Of a stretch of DNA of 64,000 bases, positions 46,001 through 56,592 are shown one piece after another. The notes below the pieces were generated by a model. It was given only the letters and a program-made list of their open reading frames with translations, made no database searches and was not told the origin of the DNA. A program made the position numbers and the translations under genes. Every line of letters starts with the position of its first letter. Position 1 is the stretch's first letter. The stretch comes from Roridomyces roridus (taxonomy: Eukaryota; Basidiomycota; Agaricomycetes; Agaricales; Mycenaceae), in NCBI GenBank assembly GCA_029378245.1, contig JARKIF010000008.1, positions 2,418,001 through 2,482,000 of the forward strand. Reading direction: 5' to 3'.

Positions 46001-46946
46001 TTGTTCTCAACGACTTTGGGCCAGGTTTCAATTTTTCTCGTATACAAACCGGAATGAAAGAGGCATTCAATGTCTCTTCTTCAATCTCAGAGCCAGTGGA
46101 AAGCCTGTGGCGGCGAGAGAGAACCTCAGCCCGAGAGCCGCGAGACCCGAACAAGGAGGTATTGATATGCGGTGAGTCCGTGGGCGACCGCTCAGCTCAC
46201 TGGGGAGCCGGAAGGGAGCGGAAACCGTTACATTCGCCTCGAGGATCAAGATTCAACATTGTGTGGCATGGGCCGGCGAAGGTAGGACGATGCGAAGCGC
46301 GGGGGAACAGCAAGCGAGGAGGGTGGTTTCTGAGGGCATTTTGTTGAAGGGAAATACGAGGCCTGGCGTGTGTCAGGGTGGGTAGCAGAGCGATGCAAGA
46401 GCTGCAAGGTGTTGGGACCGAATCACCGAAGGGTGCTGCCAATCAATCTGACCAGATGCTGCCAATCAATCAGTGATTGCTCTGGCCAGGAGCCGATAAC
46501 GCCGGAATCGGATCAAAGGTTCCCGTGACCAAACAGGCGCAATTCCAGGCATACTGGTGGCTCTCGGGAGTCGGTGTGACATTTACAGGTCGATTCAGAC
46601 AATAGGCCCGGGACGGAGGACCATCCACAACCTATTGAAGCTCATGGTGTACGTCTCCTGCCAGAAGGAAACACAAAGGTGGGACCATCCAGGGTGAGGC
46701 TCAGGTCCCGCACCGACGGTCGACCCGCACAACCATTTCAGGGCCCAGACACCGCCACCCGACGTGCCGCCCTATTGTCGGGCTGACGACGCCGTGTTAA
46801 CGGGAAGAACACGCCTGGGATCCCTACCAAATATGGTAAGCCTTCTAACGCGATGCATCGCGAGGGTCTCTGATTAGAGCGAACGATACATCGCGCATCC
46901 GATTCTAATTAGAACCTCGCGATGCATCAAAACCCCAGGATGGCCT
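43001..46946. mobile_element. 3.9 kb DNA transposon with 8-bp target duplication
   Basis: GGGTTCTA flanks both ends (42993-43000 and 46947-46954). The termini are imperfect inverted repeats (CACCAGATGCTGGGG and the complement of CAGGCCATCCTGGGG). Immediately inside lie about 90-bp inverted blocks at 43019-43110 and 46842-46929 built from GCGATGCATCGCG and CTCTAATTAGAG palindromes. No transposase frame is recognisable in the body (43111-46841), which is itself interrupted at 44839-45974. The 8-bp duplication and palindromic subterminal motifs fit a non-autonomous hAT-like or KDZ-like element. Confidence 0.78.
44839..45974. mobile_element. 1.1 kb inverted-repeat element nested in the 3.9 kb one
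   Basis: CTACGTCC flanks both ends (44831-44838 and 45975-45982), a perfect 8-bp duplication. The termini are inverted repeats of about 115 bp that include TAGAC, a subterminal hairpin (CTGGTCTGTCTAT, 8-nt loop, ATAGACAGACCAG), GTCGATCTCG, ATTTCCTAATT and CACGTGATCT. The interior (44955-45857) has open frames on both strands without domains. It is younger than its host element. hAT-like assignment rests on duplication length and TAGAC ends only. Confidence 0.85.
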
Positions 46947-46954
46947 GGGTTCTA

Positions 46955-48799
46955 TTACCGTCATCTTCATCTTCGCGGTCTACACTCTGGCTACTGCCTC
47001 CCCGTCCTTGTCCTGTCGATCTCTCGCTCCTGCTCTTCTCCTCATTTCCTCCGAATAGGCGCTGACAGTCTCCGCAGATCAAAGCAGCCGAGGCGCCCAT
47101 TACACGGGTACTCGAGGGCACCTTCCTCCCGACGCTGCGCTCGCCAGAGCAGAAATGCCACCGTCACCGTGGAAGGGTGGACGGCGTTGACTTGATATTT
47201 AGGTCTGCTCCCTCTTCCTTGCTCTCGTCCCGTGATCACGTGACTACCAAGGGCAACCAAATAATATAAGCGAACCAGACTTCGAGCGACGAGAATACTT
47301 AGACCGGCTGTTTTTGAGCTGTTTTACTATACTTATGCTGTACGACATTTCATTTCCCATGCGTGTGAGGCCCTCATTCCCAGCTCCCCAACCGGAGCTC
47401 TCCGATCCACCCACGAGCCGTTCATCGAGGCCAAGGCATGGAACATTCAGAGCGTCGAGGATGGGTTTAACTCCGCGGATTCGAATTCACCGGAGCGGTG
47501 ATCGACTCGAGCTAAATGCGTGCCCCCGTTCCTATATAAGTATATGTAGAATCCACGGTCTTGATCCAGATCGAAATCCATCTTCCGTCATTCAAGTGCA
47601 ATGTATGACATGCACCACTGAAGCCGTCCAAAAATGAGGTCGTAGAACCACAGCTTGGGTAGTTCACTTAAAAACCTTGTCTAGGCGCAGCTTTCTCAAG
47701 AAGCTTTGTGTATCCCTTTCCTGCTTGCAGCTTTGGCGGTGGGATGAGATGCTTGGCATTGAGAGGGATCAGTAACAGGACCTCAGTATCGTCAGCGATT
47801 TGAGGTGACTTGGGACTCGCACTCTGGGTTTTAGAGACTCTCTCGCTACCAACACGCCGGTACAGTATTGGGCCAACTTTCTTTTCCCATTAACACCGAA
47901 ACCCGAGCTTCTCTTGGATTTAGCAAAGCTTATGACGCGCGTTTCCCCGGGCCGACTGCCGCGTTCCTTAGTGTGATTGCTAAAACCAGGTACAGTGTCC
48001 TTCGCACGCTCGCCGGAGCGGTAACACGACCGAAGAGAGAATGATTTTATTCATACCCCGTTTCTCCGATAATCCCCACACAAATTTTGAGGCACCGACT
48101 TTATGACGCCGAACATCGCGACCGAACCGAGATGGCTTACACCACAGGATGCGCCCACCGAGGAGGAAGATCACCACTACAGTCGGGTGAGTTGTCCCAA
48201 GGCGCGTCGGGCAAGTGTATAATAAGATATCTCGATCACCACCAAATCACCACTGATTCACCGGGATCAATGAAATCAGGCAGAGAAGCTTGTTGTTTTC
48301 CCCCACCGTCTTCGCGGACCATCTCCCAGAGCAACGAGGTGGTGGGCCGCCCAATGGCACGGCATTGCAAACTGGATGGTTTCTGCTGTCTGACATTTGC
48401 TCGCACCCTGGACCTGCTGGAATGGTGCTGCTCCTCCGCTCTGGCCTTACCTGCTATCATTGCGACATTGCGACTGGGAGGATACCTACGGGGGGTAATC
48501 GCACGATCTCGGGCGGGTCCGCCGCGTCACCATCGCCTCTGCTGCATGTCGCGCGCAGGAGACTATCCATCCGCACGGAAAACAAACTGGCCCTATGTGT
48601 GTGTCTATCGTTACGACCACTAGTTACGTTCATTGATCTACCTGCAAAAACACATTCTCACTGCGGATACAACGCCTGGCCATCGCGAGGCTACGAATGA
48701 CGAGGTTTGCCTGTTCTGTCCTTCATTGATCCAGGACTTTATATAAAAACTTCTGGGCGGTCTCAATTACAGGACAGTCTTCATATCTCCCCTACACCC
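46955..48799. other. Gene-poor region upstream of the micro-exon gene
   Basis: Open frames at 48087-48623 and 48290-48700 (plus) overlap and are unrecognised. TATATAAAA at 48740-48748 followed by an ATG at 48800 (MSRPIYPD, then TGA) looks like a promoter and a first exon of the following gene, but no GT donor lies before the stop, so the link is unproven. Confidence 0.4.
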
Positions 48800-48926
48800 A
48801 TGAGTCGTCCCATCTATCCCGACTGACAAGCCCTCCAACACAACGCACCGGGCTCTTTACTCGTTCCTCCCCTCTCATGAATCTCATGCGACTATATATA
48901 TAGACGACGACGACCGCTTGGGACAG

Positions 48927-49858
48927 GTGCTCAACTACGGGAACTATCACTCTGGGGAGGCGCAGAACACTCAGCACTCGTATAGCTCCGGTTGTGGTGC
49001 GTCGAAATTTTCTGCGAGCCCGCTTGTATTCAATCCACCCGTCCATAGGAGACGCCCAGTCCATGGCAAATTATACGCCTTACTACCACGCGTACGCCAA
49101 CCCTGGTATGATCCGTAAGTCATCCATCTCTATGGCTGCCTCGGACGGGCCTCATATCGTTTGCAGTGCAGGGAGGCAACACAACGTCGATGCTTTCCTC
49201 CAGCGTTCCGGTGGCACACTCCAAGCATCCTCAGGTTGCCCGTGCGTCTTTTCTTGTAACGCTTTCGGAATGGATACTCACGCTGGCCTTTCGGCGCATA
49301 GAAACCGACCCGGCTGGGATGTACGCTGAACTTCCGTATCACTTGAACAATCACAGCTTGGGTGGGTGCATCATACATTCATATATATTTCCGACACACG
49401 TCAACCACTTGCAGTTAATGGCTACTCCACTCACGGGCATATCACCAACTATGATAAGCCTCAGCAGATGTCTGGTCGGCATCCCATGGGTGCGTGGCAT
49501 GGCCGCAATATCGTGACTCTGGCGTTCTTACTGTAGTGGCCTTCTGACCCGTAGACCTCAAACCGGGACCTGGAACTTCCGCCGGACCTCAGTGCTACTC
49601 TAACACTGCCGGCTTGGGTGAGTGATCGATACGTTGAAGTATATGTTAAACAAAGGACTGACCATCGGTAGATTATGGCCAGTCCCTTGCCGGAAGTTCC
49701 ACCAACTACAATCAGCCCGACCCGATGTCTGGTTGGAATCCCGTTGGTGCGTTGCGTTGGCAGAATATCTTGGCTGTGACGTCCTGAATTTTTAATAGAG
49801 CCAATAACCTGATGAGTGGCGTGAACCCTTCTTCGACTGCGTACGATTTCCGCCTCGG
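48927..49858 (+). CDS. Micro-exon gene for a Tyr/Asn/Gly/Pro-rich protein
   Basis: Exons 48927-48996, 49049-49114, 49172-49234, 49302-49361, 49415-49489, 49555-49617, 49672-49746 and 49801-49858 join through seven phase-1 introns (46-67 nt) into an open frame of about 176 codons. It begins LNYGNYHSGEAQNTQHSYSS and ends NNLMSGVNPSSTAYDFRL. From the second exon on, each exon adds 20-25 residues. Two 75-nt exons are homologous (NYDKPQQMSGRHP and NYNQPDPMSGWNP), and the last exon repeats MSG-x-NP. The first exon is not secured. The 3' end is lost: the GTATGT donor at 49859 leads into a hairpin repeat. A same-style frame (SNIPGMNGNNHNSPSGSCSSSNDRP) resumes at about 50037-50220 beyond it. Disordered, possibly a transcription-factor tail; unproven. 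Confidence 0.55.
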
Positions 49859-49907
49859 TATGTTATATCTCATCTTTGGACGAAGCGCGTAAAAGTTGAC
49901 CTCGTCG

Positions 49908-49999
49908 TAGACCAGAGCCTGGTCTGTCTATGATATGTCGATAGACAGACCAGTCGATCTCGTTGATCATTTGCTTAACGCGCCGATTTCCTAATTTGG
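49908..49999 (+). repeat. Solo terminal repeat of the hairpin element family
   Basis: TAGACCAGAGCCTGGTCTGTCTATGA, the hairpin partner ATAGACAGACCAG, GTCGATCTCG and GATTTCCTAATTTGG reproduce the left terminus of the 44839-45974 element almost base for base. No right terminus follows. It lies inside what would be an intron of the micro-exon gene. Confidence 0.8.
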
Positions 50000-52900
50000 T
50001 CTGGATGGCTCCTCAACGTTCAACGTCCAACTGCTTTCTCGAATATCCCTGGAATGAATGGGAACAACCACAACTCTCCGTCAGGGTCTTGCTCTAGCAG
50101 CTCCAATGATCGTCCTTTCATGCTGGGTTCGTCCCGCCCGGCCCACGTCTCGCCCACCTTTCCCTGCGTCCCTGCAGCCGTTTTGCCGTACGTCGACATC
50201 CCGACCATCAGATTCTCATAACGGATGGAAGCGGTGGGGGTTCATGAGATTCCTGAGCGATCGGAGTCGATTGTCTTCCCTAGAAAAGCCTTGAAGCGTG
50301 AACATTTGTTTGTTTGAAATGAATGCTGGTCAGCCAGCCAGCGGTGTTGAAGATCCAATGACGTCGCACCGAAGAATACATTTCCTGCCGTACGAGAGAG
50401 CCTAGGCGGTGGTAGAGTTACTGATGAGATGCTACTTATCAGGTCTGCATTTCGAATCCATTTGCTTCTATCTGCGTACTTGCAGAACTCCCTCTGGTGG
50501 ATCATTTGTTATTGGTTTCAACGTAGGAGTCCTCATGTGCACGTACTTATAGTCGGAATTCATTGTTTCAAAATTCGGCTCGCCATAACAAGATTTCCGG
50601 AGCGAAGCGAAGGAGCGTCTTGTAATATTTCCAAATTGGTCCTTCGCCGTCGGCAGCTATTCGTAAACCCACAAGCACGACGCGCCTGGATTCCTCATTC
50701 CCACACGCCTCTTTGCTTCGACCACACAAATGCCGGCTCTCCGGCCTATTTCACGTGTAAATTGTGCTCGGTATAGAGGGAGAGGGCCTATCAACTGACG
50801 AACAAGTAAGTAGTTGTATATAGGCCAGCATCAGGTCTGGTCAAGCCGCATCACAGGCTTCATGGAGCGTGCAGTGGAGGTTAGGTTAGTGTCTATCGCA
50901 ACGATCGATAGTCTTCTCGAGAGTGCAGCCTCATTGGTCCAGCTTCACAAATTCAAGCAACCTGGCCCGTGATCAATGAAATGCGAATGGAGAAGATTTG
51001 CATGTTCCTCACATGTTCTGTGACCGGCGACGCTTTCTTCGTGTTTTACGCCTTGCGTCTCAGTCGCCCGGACCCGGTACCGTAAGCGTAGGTCTTGCTC
51101 TTTGACGAGGGTCCTGGGCCGCGTCGTGGCGCCCGCGTGCAAGTTCCTATCTACAGTGTAGCCGGTTCCGTTTGATTGAACGCACAAATCGTCCTGGAGG
51201 AGGAGAAATGCCGACGTTGCGCGCGGTGTATACAGTGGAACCGCGTGCGGCGACCTTGCGAACGGGATTGCAGCGGTCGGATGGCACGTTGGCAAACAAT
51301 GGCAAGTCCAGACGTGTCTAAGCGGCATGCTGAAAAAGCAAAGAAACATGGCGATTGCATGAAATTTTGAATCTCGAAGCTCTTGGGGCGAGTCCAGGAC
51401 GAGTCGAGGATATAAGTAGCTCGGGACGAGAGCCGAAATGCTGTGCAATCACACTGATCCGCTCATGGCGTCGGAACGAGGGCCGGGGCGAGATAATAAA
51501 TAATCGTATCTACCACTATGGCCCATGTATCCTGCGCCTCACCCCTCCAGCTCGGCACAGGGCACCCCATTTCGACCGATTTTTATCGTGGTGGGTCGTA
51601 TTCCAGCTTTTCATGAATGGAATAAACGCTGAACTCGTCATCCCTGTCCCTGCTTGGAAATCCACAGGCAGGGCATCGGCATTCCCATCCCATCCGGTCG
51701 CCATTCAGGATTCCTTCTTCGGTGCGTCATGTCGATGTTTTTCAAAATTCAACCTGGTCATCGTCTTGAAAAGCGGTGTAGTATGGAAAGCTAGAGCACC
51801 ACGCTCGTTTGATCGCCGTCGGCTACCAAATCAGGCAGTCGGACCCAGGATACCCCAACGTGATGATATCAATGATCGGCACCATCACCGCACGCTTGTC
51901 GTATCCCACACGATGATATCCCACTCGCGTCCTACTTAGTCGGTCCCTCTCTTGTTCAACACACGCCTCCCCTTCCCCAAACCTCTTCACTCCCTCTCGT
52001 CGTGCCAAATACACTTATTCAGGCTTTCTTCCGCAGGACTGGCCACACCAGCCCCCCTTCTGCCTGCTCTGGTCGTTCGCTCGAGTGTCTCACCCGAAGA
52101 AATCATGACCATCTTCTTCGCGCCTCCGCCTTTTGCCCCGTCCCAAGCGCGAGAGTCCATTCTCAAACAACTGGTCTCTCTCAGACTCTCACCCTGGCGC
52201 TCCAACGGGCCGTCTTCTGGGTCGGCTGGCTCGCACCGACTTGGGAGGCCATCGATTTCTTCAACTTGTCCCTCCGGAGCTCGAACAACGCTTGCTTGTC
52301 CCGAAATCGATGCGGGTTGCACGTGGTACGTGAATTCTCGCTGAAGGCGTGAAATATTCCACTCCAAAGTACTGAGCAGGGTCAAAAACTTCCTCTACTA
52401 CTGCGTCACTGCTGTGCGATAGACTTGACATCTACAGAACGAGCAATTGAGCAAAGATGGGCTCTTATTGGGCGGCTCTATTACACCTCGACCCCCGATC
52501 TGCTTCCCACTGACCATTCACGGTGCACGCTGGCGATCCTTTCTGTTCAAGAAGCCGACATCTCGGGAGTCCGTTGTTTGCCTAACAACATTCTCTTGAG
52601 GAGCTAATTTAAACAGGCATCGAAGAGGAAGAACACACCGACGCCGCCGCCGACGCGGAGCTCGTGTGCTGAGCTCCCAGTCTGCATCTTCACCCTCCGG
52701 GGCGGATCCCGTGCACAACATTCCTCTCCGTTGATAATGCGACGTCCGTGGCCCAAGTTTCCCATTTGTTTGGAGTCGTACTGTAGCTGCCCGCCCTTCG
52801 GAGCCTCGGCATCGTCTGCTCGCGTGTTGATTCTGAATCTTCGATTTCAGACGTGGATCTTCTTTATTTCCAAGGGGGTGACGCAGGAGAGTGTTGTTGG

Positions 52901-53159
52901 TGTAGGGAGAATTCTGCAAAGGGATTCGATGCCCTGTTTAAATGGGGCTTGGCTCATAGTAGATTCGCCCGCGAGGCAGCCTTACGACAGAGCCTCTCAT
53001 TCTATATGATCGAAGTTGGCCCTGCTATTTTGGCGGTGGGTGTTCAAACGTTCAAATGGTATGCGGGGTGCCGGACCGCAGTAAGCCGGAAGAACAACGA
53101 GATCCAACGAAGAAGATCACGGGTGATATGTTCACCGGGGTATCCTGGGTCCGAATGTA

Positions 53160-53400
53160 GCCGACGGCGATCAAACGAGCGTGGTGCTCTGGCTTTCCGT
53201 AGTGTAGTGGGTCCTCAAAGAGGTATGTCCGGCGGTCGTTTGATGCAGAGCCGCAAACCAGCAACGGGCAAGCTCCAGTGTCCGGGGCGGCAGGCCGAGC
53301 CACAATACCACCGCGCCCACGTAAGAACCCAAGTGCACCGTGTCCAGTGTTTGCAACAAGCGCAGGATGGCCCGCAGGGGCAAGGCGGACAAGCTCGCAG
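53160..53400 (-). pseudogene. Possible cytochrome P450 N-terminal relic
   Basis: The minus strand spells, in three successive frames, a hydrophobic stretch ending VVLWLGLPP, then PGHWSLPVAG, then YLFEDPLHYGK. That is the order of a P450 membrane anchor, proline-rich hinge (L-P-P-G-P-x-x-L-P-x-x-G) and the following helix. Two frameshifts would be needed. The evidence is short motifs only, so this is tentative. Confidence 0.28.
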
Positions 53401-55363
53401 CACAGAAACTTCTTGGGATATACCAGTAGTCTTGCAGTCCAATCCGAACAAGTGTGATGCTCCAGGAAACTTCAGCAATATATCGTTCCGGCTATGTGGA
53501 ATCCCAGAAACGTCCTGGTTACAAGTATCAATTCATTGATCATCGACCGAACAATGTGGGGAACGTCTCGGAGTTGAACTTCTAGGCTCTGGTTCCTAAC
53601 AGTGCTGGGGACCGGCAACGCCGCTGTGATCAATGGCAGCTTTGGCCTTATTTGGTCCTCGATTGAGGCAATCAAATCCATGTTCCTGCTCGTTCTGCTT
53701 CACACAGAGGGTCTGGGGCCTCGGTTGAGTGAGATAAAATGTTCATTATGCACATAGATAGTTGGCCTTGTCGGTACAAGGAACATTATGAATCAATACT
53801 CCCCCATTCCGAGCCTTCGTCCAACTCATACCAATTTCAGCCAGGACCACGCGCATCTCTTCGCATCCCTCCTGCGTTTAAGCCTTGAAAATAATCATCT
53901 TCGAGGTCCTGCAATCCAAAAAAAAAACGTACTGAGTGGAATACCGTGCCATTCCACGCCGACCCTTCGGCAAGGGCACGATCTGGCACTGCAGCCCGCA
54001 GTCCCGCCGTACTGCAACAAATGAAGGAGGAATGTACAAGGCGGAGAGAAGTGTGTTTGGCGTCGACATCCATGGTCGTCTCCCCCTTGATATCTATCGA
54101 TTGTACTGGTCTTGTCGGCGTCGAGGGTAGCACGAGACGCTTCGTGTTTGCAGATGATTTCATTGGAGGAGGCGAGAGAGTGCTGGAGTTCTGCTCTGAG
54201 ACTGCAAGGGCTGCGGAGGGTCAGTGCTCGATGGTTATGGGAAGGCCACACCGATGCATTCCTGTTTTCTCGATCGTTCTCCAGCCCCATCCTCCTGCCG
54301 TGAAGTTCCTCTTCAAGTGCTTGCCCATATCGGCCTCTGCCTTCTTCTTCGACTCGCGAACTTCTCTGCGCCATACCGAAGCTTGGAAGCTCTGGTACGA
54401 AACGCGTTCCTTCGCTTTGCAGCCGGGTCAGTGTAAACCGGGCCTGCGAAAGGTCGCGCTCCGGACGGCCACTCGGGACTCCAGCATCGAAAGAGTGGGA
54501 CATCTTTGTCGGCATGGGTGAGTCTGCCGTTCGTGTTCCTCGTTTCGTGAGCTGGTTAGGTATTCTCCGTCCGGGACACGTAAGGGACGGAGTCGTCGAC
54601 TTCTTTGTGATTCAGTGGTTAACAGATACTGCTGAGATGCTGCTGGAGACGCTCGGTTTGGTGCTGTGGCTGAGACAACTTTGGCATCATCCAAGGAGTG
54701 AGAAAGTGAGTGGGAAGGACGGCCGGACATGCGAGAAAGTTTGTGCAAAGAGGGAGCGGGAAGCGAGATGAGAGCCGATGATATGATGTAAGGGATCACT
54801 GACACGCATTCTGCCGAAGCTTTCAACTCTTTCCCATGGCTGCGTTTCGTCTGGGTCTCGCGTGAAGAGATGCTCAGATTACACCAAGCATCGATGCTAG
54901 CTGACCCGTTTTTCCAGAATTAGTTAAAAAATCTCAAAAGACTGCACATTTCCCAAGAAATCCACTCTATCTTTCAATAACAGACGGAACAAAAAAAAAG
55001 CGGCCAGCTAGCCACATTTTTCAGCTTATTCGAGGGGTACTTTTAGTTTGGTGCTAAGCCAATGAGCTATATGGTACAAAGTTATAAGGCGTGCAAAGTG
55101 GGAACCGAAAAACCCGGCGAACAAACAAGACCAAGCTGCCATCAGGGTCAGTGGTGATGCCGGTCCCCACTAGTAGTAACACGCACGGCACCGTCTCCCC
55201 GCTCCCGCCGCCATCGCGTCTATCTCCTCAACAGTCAACTCCTCCCGTCGCTGGCGACGCAATGGCTACGTCATGAGAAACGAGTCGCGAAACTGCCGGA
55301 GGCAACGCGGCGGTCGCTGTCAATTCCAGTCTCACGGCGACACTGGGCTGAACAGCACGCGGG

Positions 55364-55387
55364 TGATCAGTGATCAATCACTGATCA
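55364..55387. repeat. Perfect 24-bp palindrome
   Basis: TGATCAGTGAT and its exact complement ATCACTGATCA are separated by CA. It lies about 580 bp upstream of the homeodomain gene. Its role is unknown. Confidence 0.85.
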
Positions 55388-55927
55388 GAGAACTTGGAAG
55401 TCGAAGGTCTGGATTGTTACTGGATTGGGAAATTGCGGCGCTGGTTGGGCCTGGTGTTGATATCACACAAGCGTCGAATAGTAATACAGCCCCCGCTCGA
55501 AGAGTCGACTGAGAATGGGGCAAGAAGTAGGATACTTGCCCAGAATTTTTCGAATTTCCCCACGCTTTTGAAACTGAAGCCATCGGATTCTTTGCGCTGA
55601 GTAGGAGGGGGGTGGGATGCCTTCAAAAAAAATTCGTTCTCAGGCCCCAAAACGGGCAAATTTTGTCCGGACTGCAGTATAACACGTTGCACAACTGTCA
55701 GGGTTCCCAGAGTCAATCGCTTGCTGTTGAAGTGTTTCCCTTTGCCTAACTGGCCATGCTTATATGCATCAACTGCTGAATGGCCGCCGTAATCGCGGCA
55801 TCCACTCTGAATATTGACGCTGGTTAGATCAATAGGTATGTGCATGCAGTGTGCATGGCCGTGGCTTCATTGATCCCGTGTATAATTTTATACGTCGCAC
55901 TATTGACTGCCATACAGCATACTGGAC

Positions 55928-55935
55928 TATATAAA
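55928..55935 (+). promoter_or_regulatory. TATA box of the homeodomain gene
   Basis: TATATAAA ends 32 bp before the ATG at 55968, implying a very short leader of about 5-10 nt. The related gene at 61545 also has a TATA box upstream, but nearly 100 bp from its ATG. Confidence 0.7.
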
Positions 55936-55967
55936 CATCCGCGGTCGCGAGGGACTCTCACATACCA

Positions 55968-56592
55968 ATGTTTTCTGGAGCTCACGGTTTCCACATCTCC
56001 GGTGGCACGTTCAAAATCGTCTATCCCTGGGCGCCTGAAGGAGTAGTCCAAGCGTACTCAGTTGAAAAGTCCAGCCTCGACATTCTCAAAGTGCGTTGCT
56101 CCTTATACTCATTCCTCCGTACAAATCTAGCACAGAGACTCGACAACATCGACAGACAAGTCCGAACACTATCAAATCGATTCGAGGATGCATACCGTGC
56201 ACCGAGTCTCGTATGCCGCAAGTCGGTTTTGCACGAGAAACGTCCCTCCCCAGTTGGTTGTCCTCTGTGCAGACCGAGGTAGGTACCCTTGGAGGTTAGG
56301 ATTGCCACGGAAGAGCATCAACTCAATCGTCCTAGGCATCCCTGCCGTCCATCGAGACGGTTGAATACCCTTCAACTTCGAGTCCTGGATGAAATATATG
56401 CGTGCACACCTGATCCTTCGCCTGAGCAACGTCTTCGGATTGCGATTTCTTCGGGTGTGTCGACGAGGAGTATCAAGAATTGGTGCGCATTTGATTGGGA
56501 GGAAGCAAGGGGAGGAGCTGACGCCATCGCAAAGGTTTCGGGACAGAAGAAAACGGGAGTGTGTGGGTTCAAGACTGCATTGTCAAATATAA
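55968..56592 (+). CDS. Small homeodomain protein with N-terminal GGTF motif
   Basis: Exons 55968-56090, 56136-56278, 56336-56482 and 56535-56592 splice with all phases closing to 156 residues; introns are 45, 57 and 52 nt. Residues 1-41 hold the motif MFSGAHGFHISGGTF. Residues 42-88 are charged with heptad character (RLDNIDRQVRTLSNRFED) and end in four cysteines (CRKS...GCPLC...HPC). Residues from about 94 form a homeodomain: RRLNTLQLRVLDEIYACTPDPSPEQRLRIAISSGVSTRSIKNWFRDRRKRE. Helix 3 has W-F and R-R in place; the usual Asn of WFxN is Asp, which may alter base contact. The intron splits the W codon. A 13-residue tail follows. Most fungal homeodomain proteins are far longer. It is flanked downstream by a decayed paralogue. 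Confidence 0.8.

Larger units (their letters stand above)
50001..55927. other. Long gene-poor region, several fragments
   Basis: No complete gene is supported in 5.9 kb. Pieces worth noting: a possible last exon of the micro-exon gene (50037-50220, plus); a Cys/Arg-rich 64-codon frame at 51176-51370 (KCRRCARCIQWNRVRRPC); an inverted pair of about 75 bp (51786-51862 and 53123-53195); a possible P450 N-terminal relic (53160-53400, minus); overlapping unrecognised frames at 53895-54521; and a perfect palindrome at 55364-55387. Sequence from 54830 to 55100 is AT-rich and empty. Confidence 0.4.

Noticed and set aside
43001..46946. Helitron, because of subterminal hairpins
   Set aside because: Helitrons lack inverted ends and target duplications. 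Both nested elements have inverted ends and 8-bp duplications.
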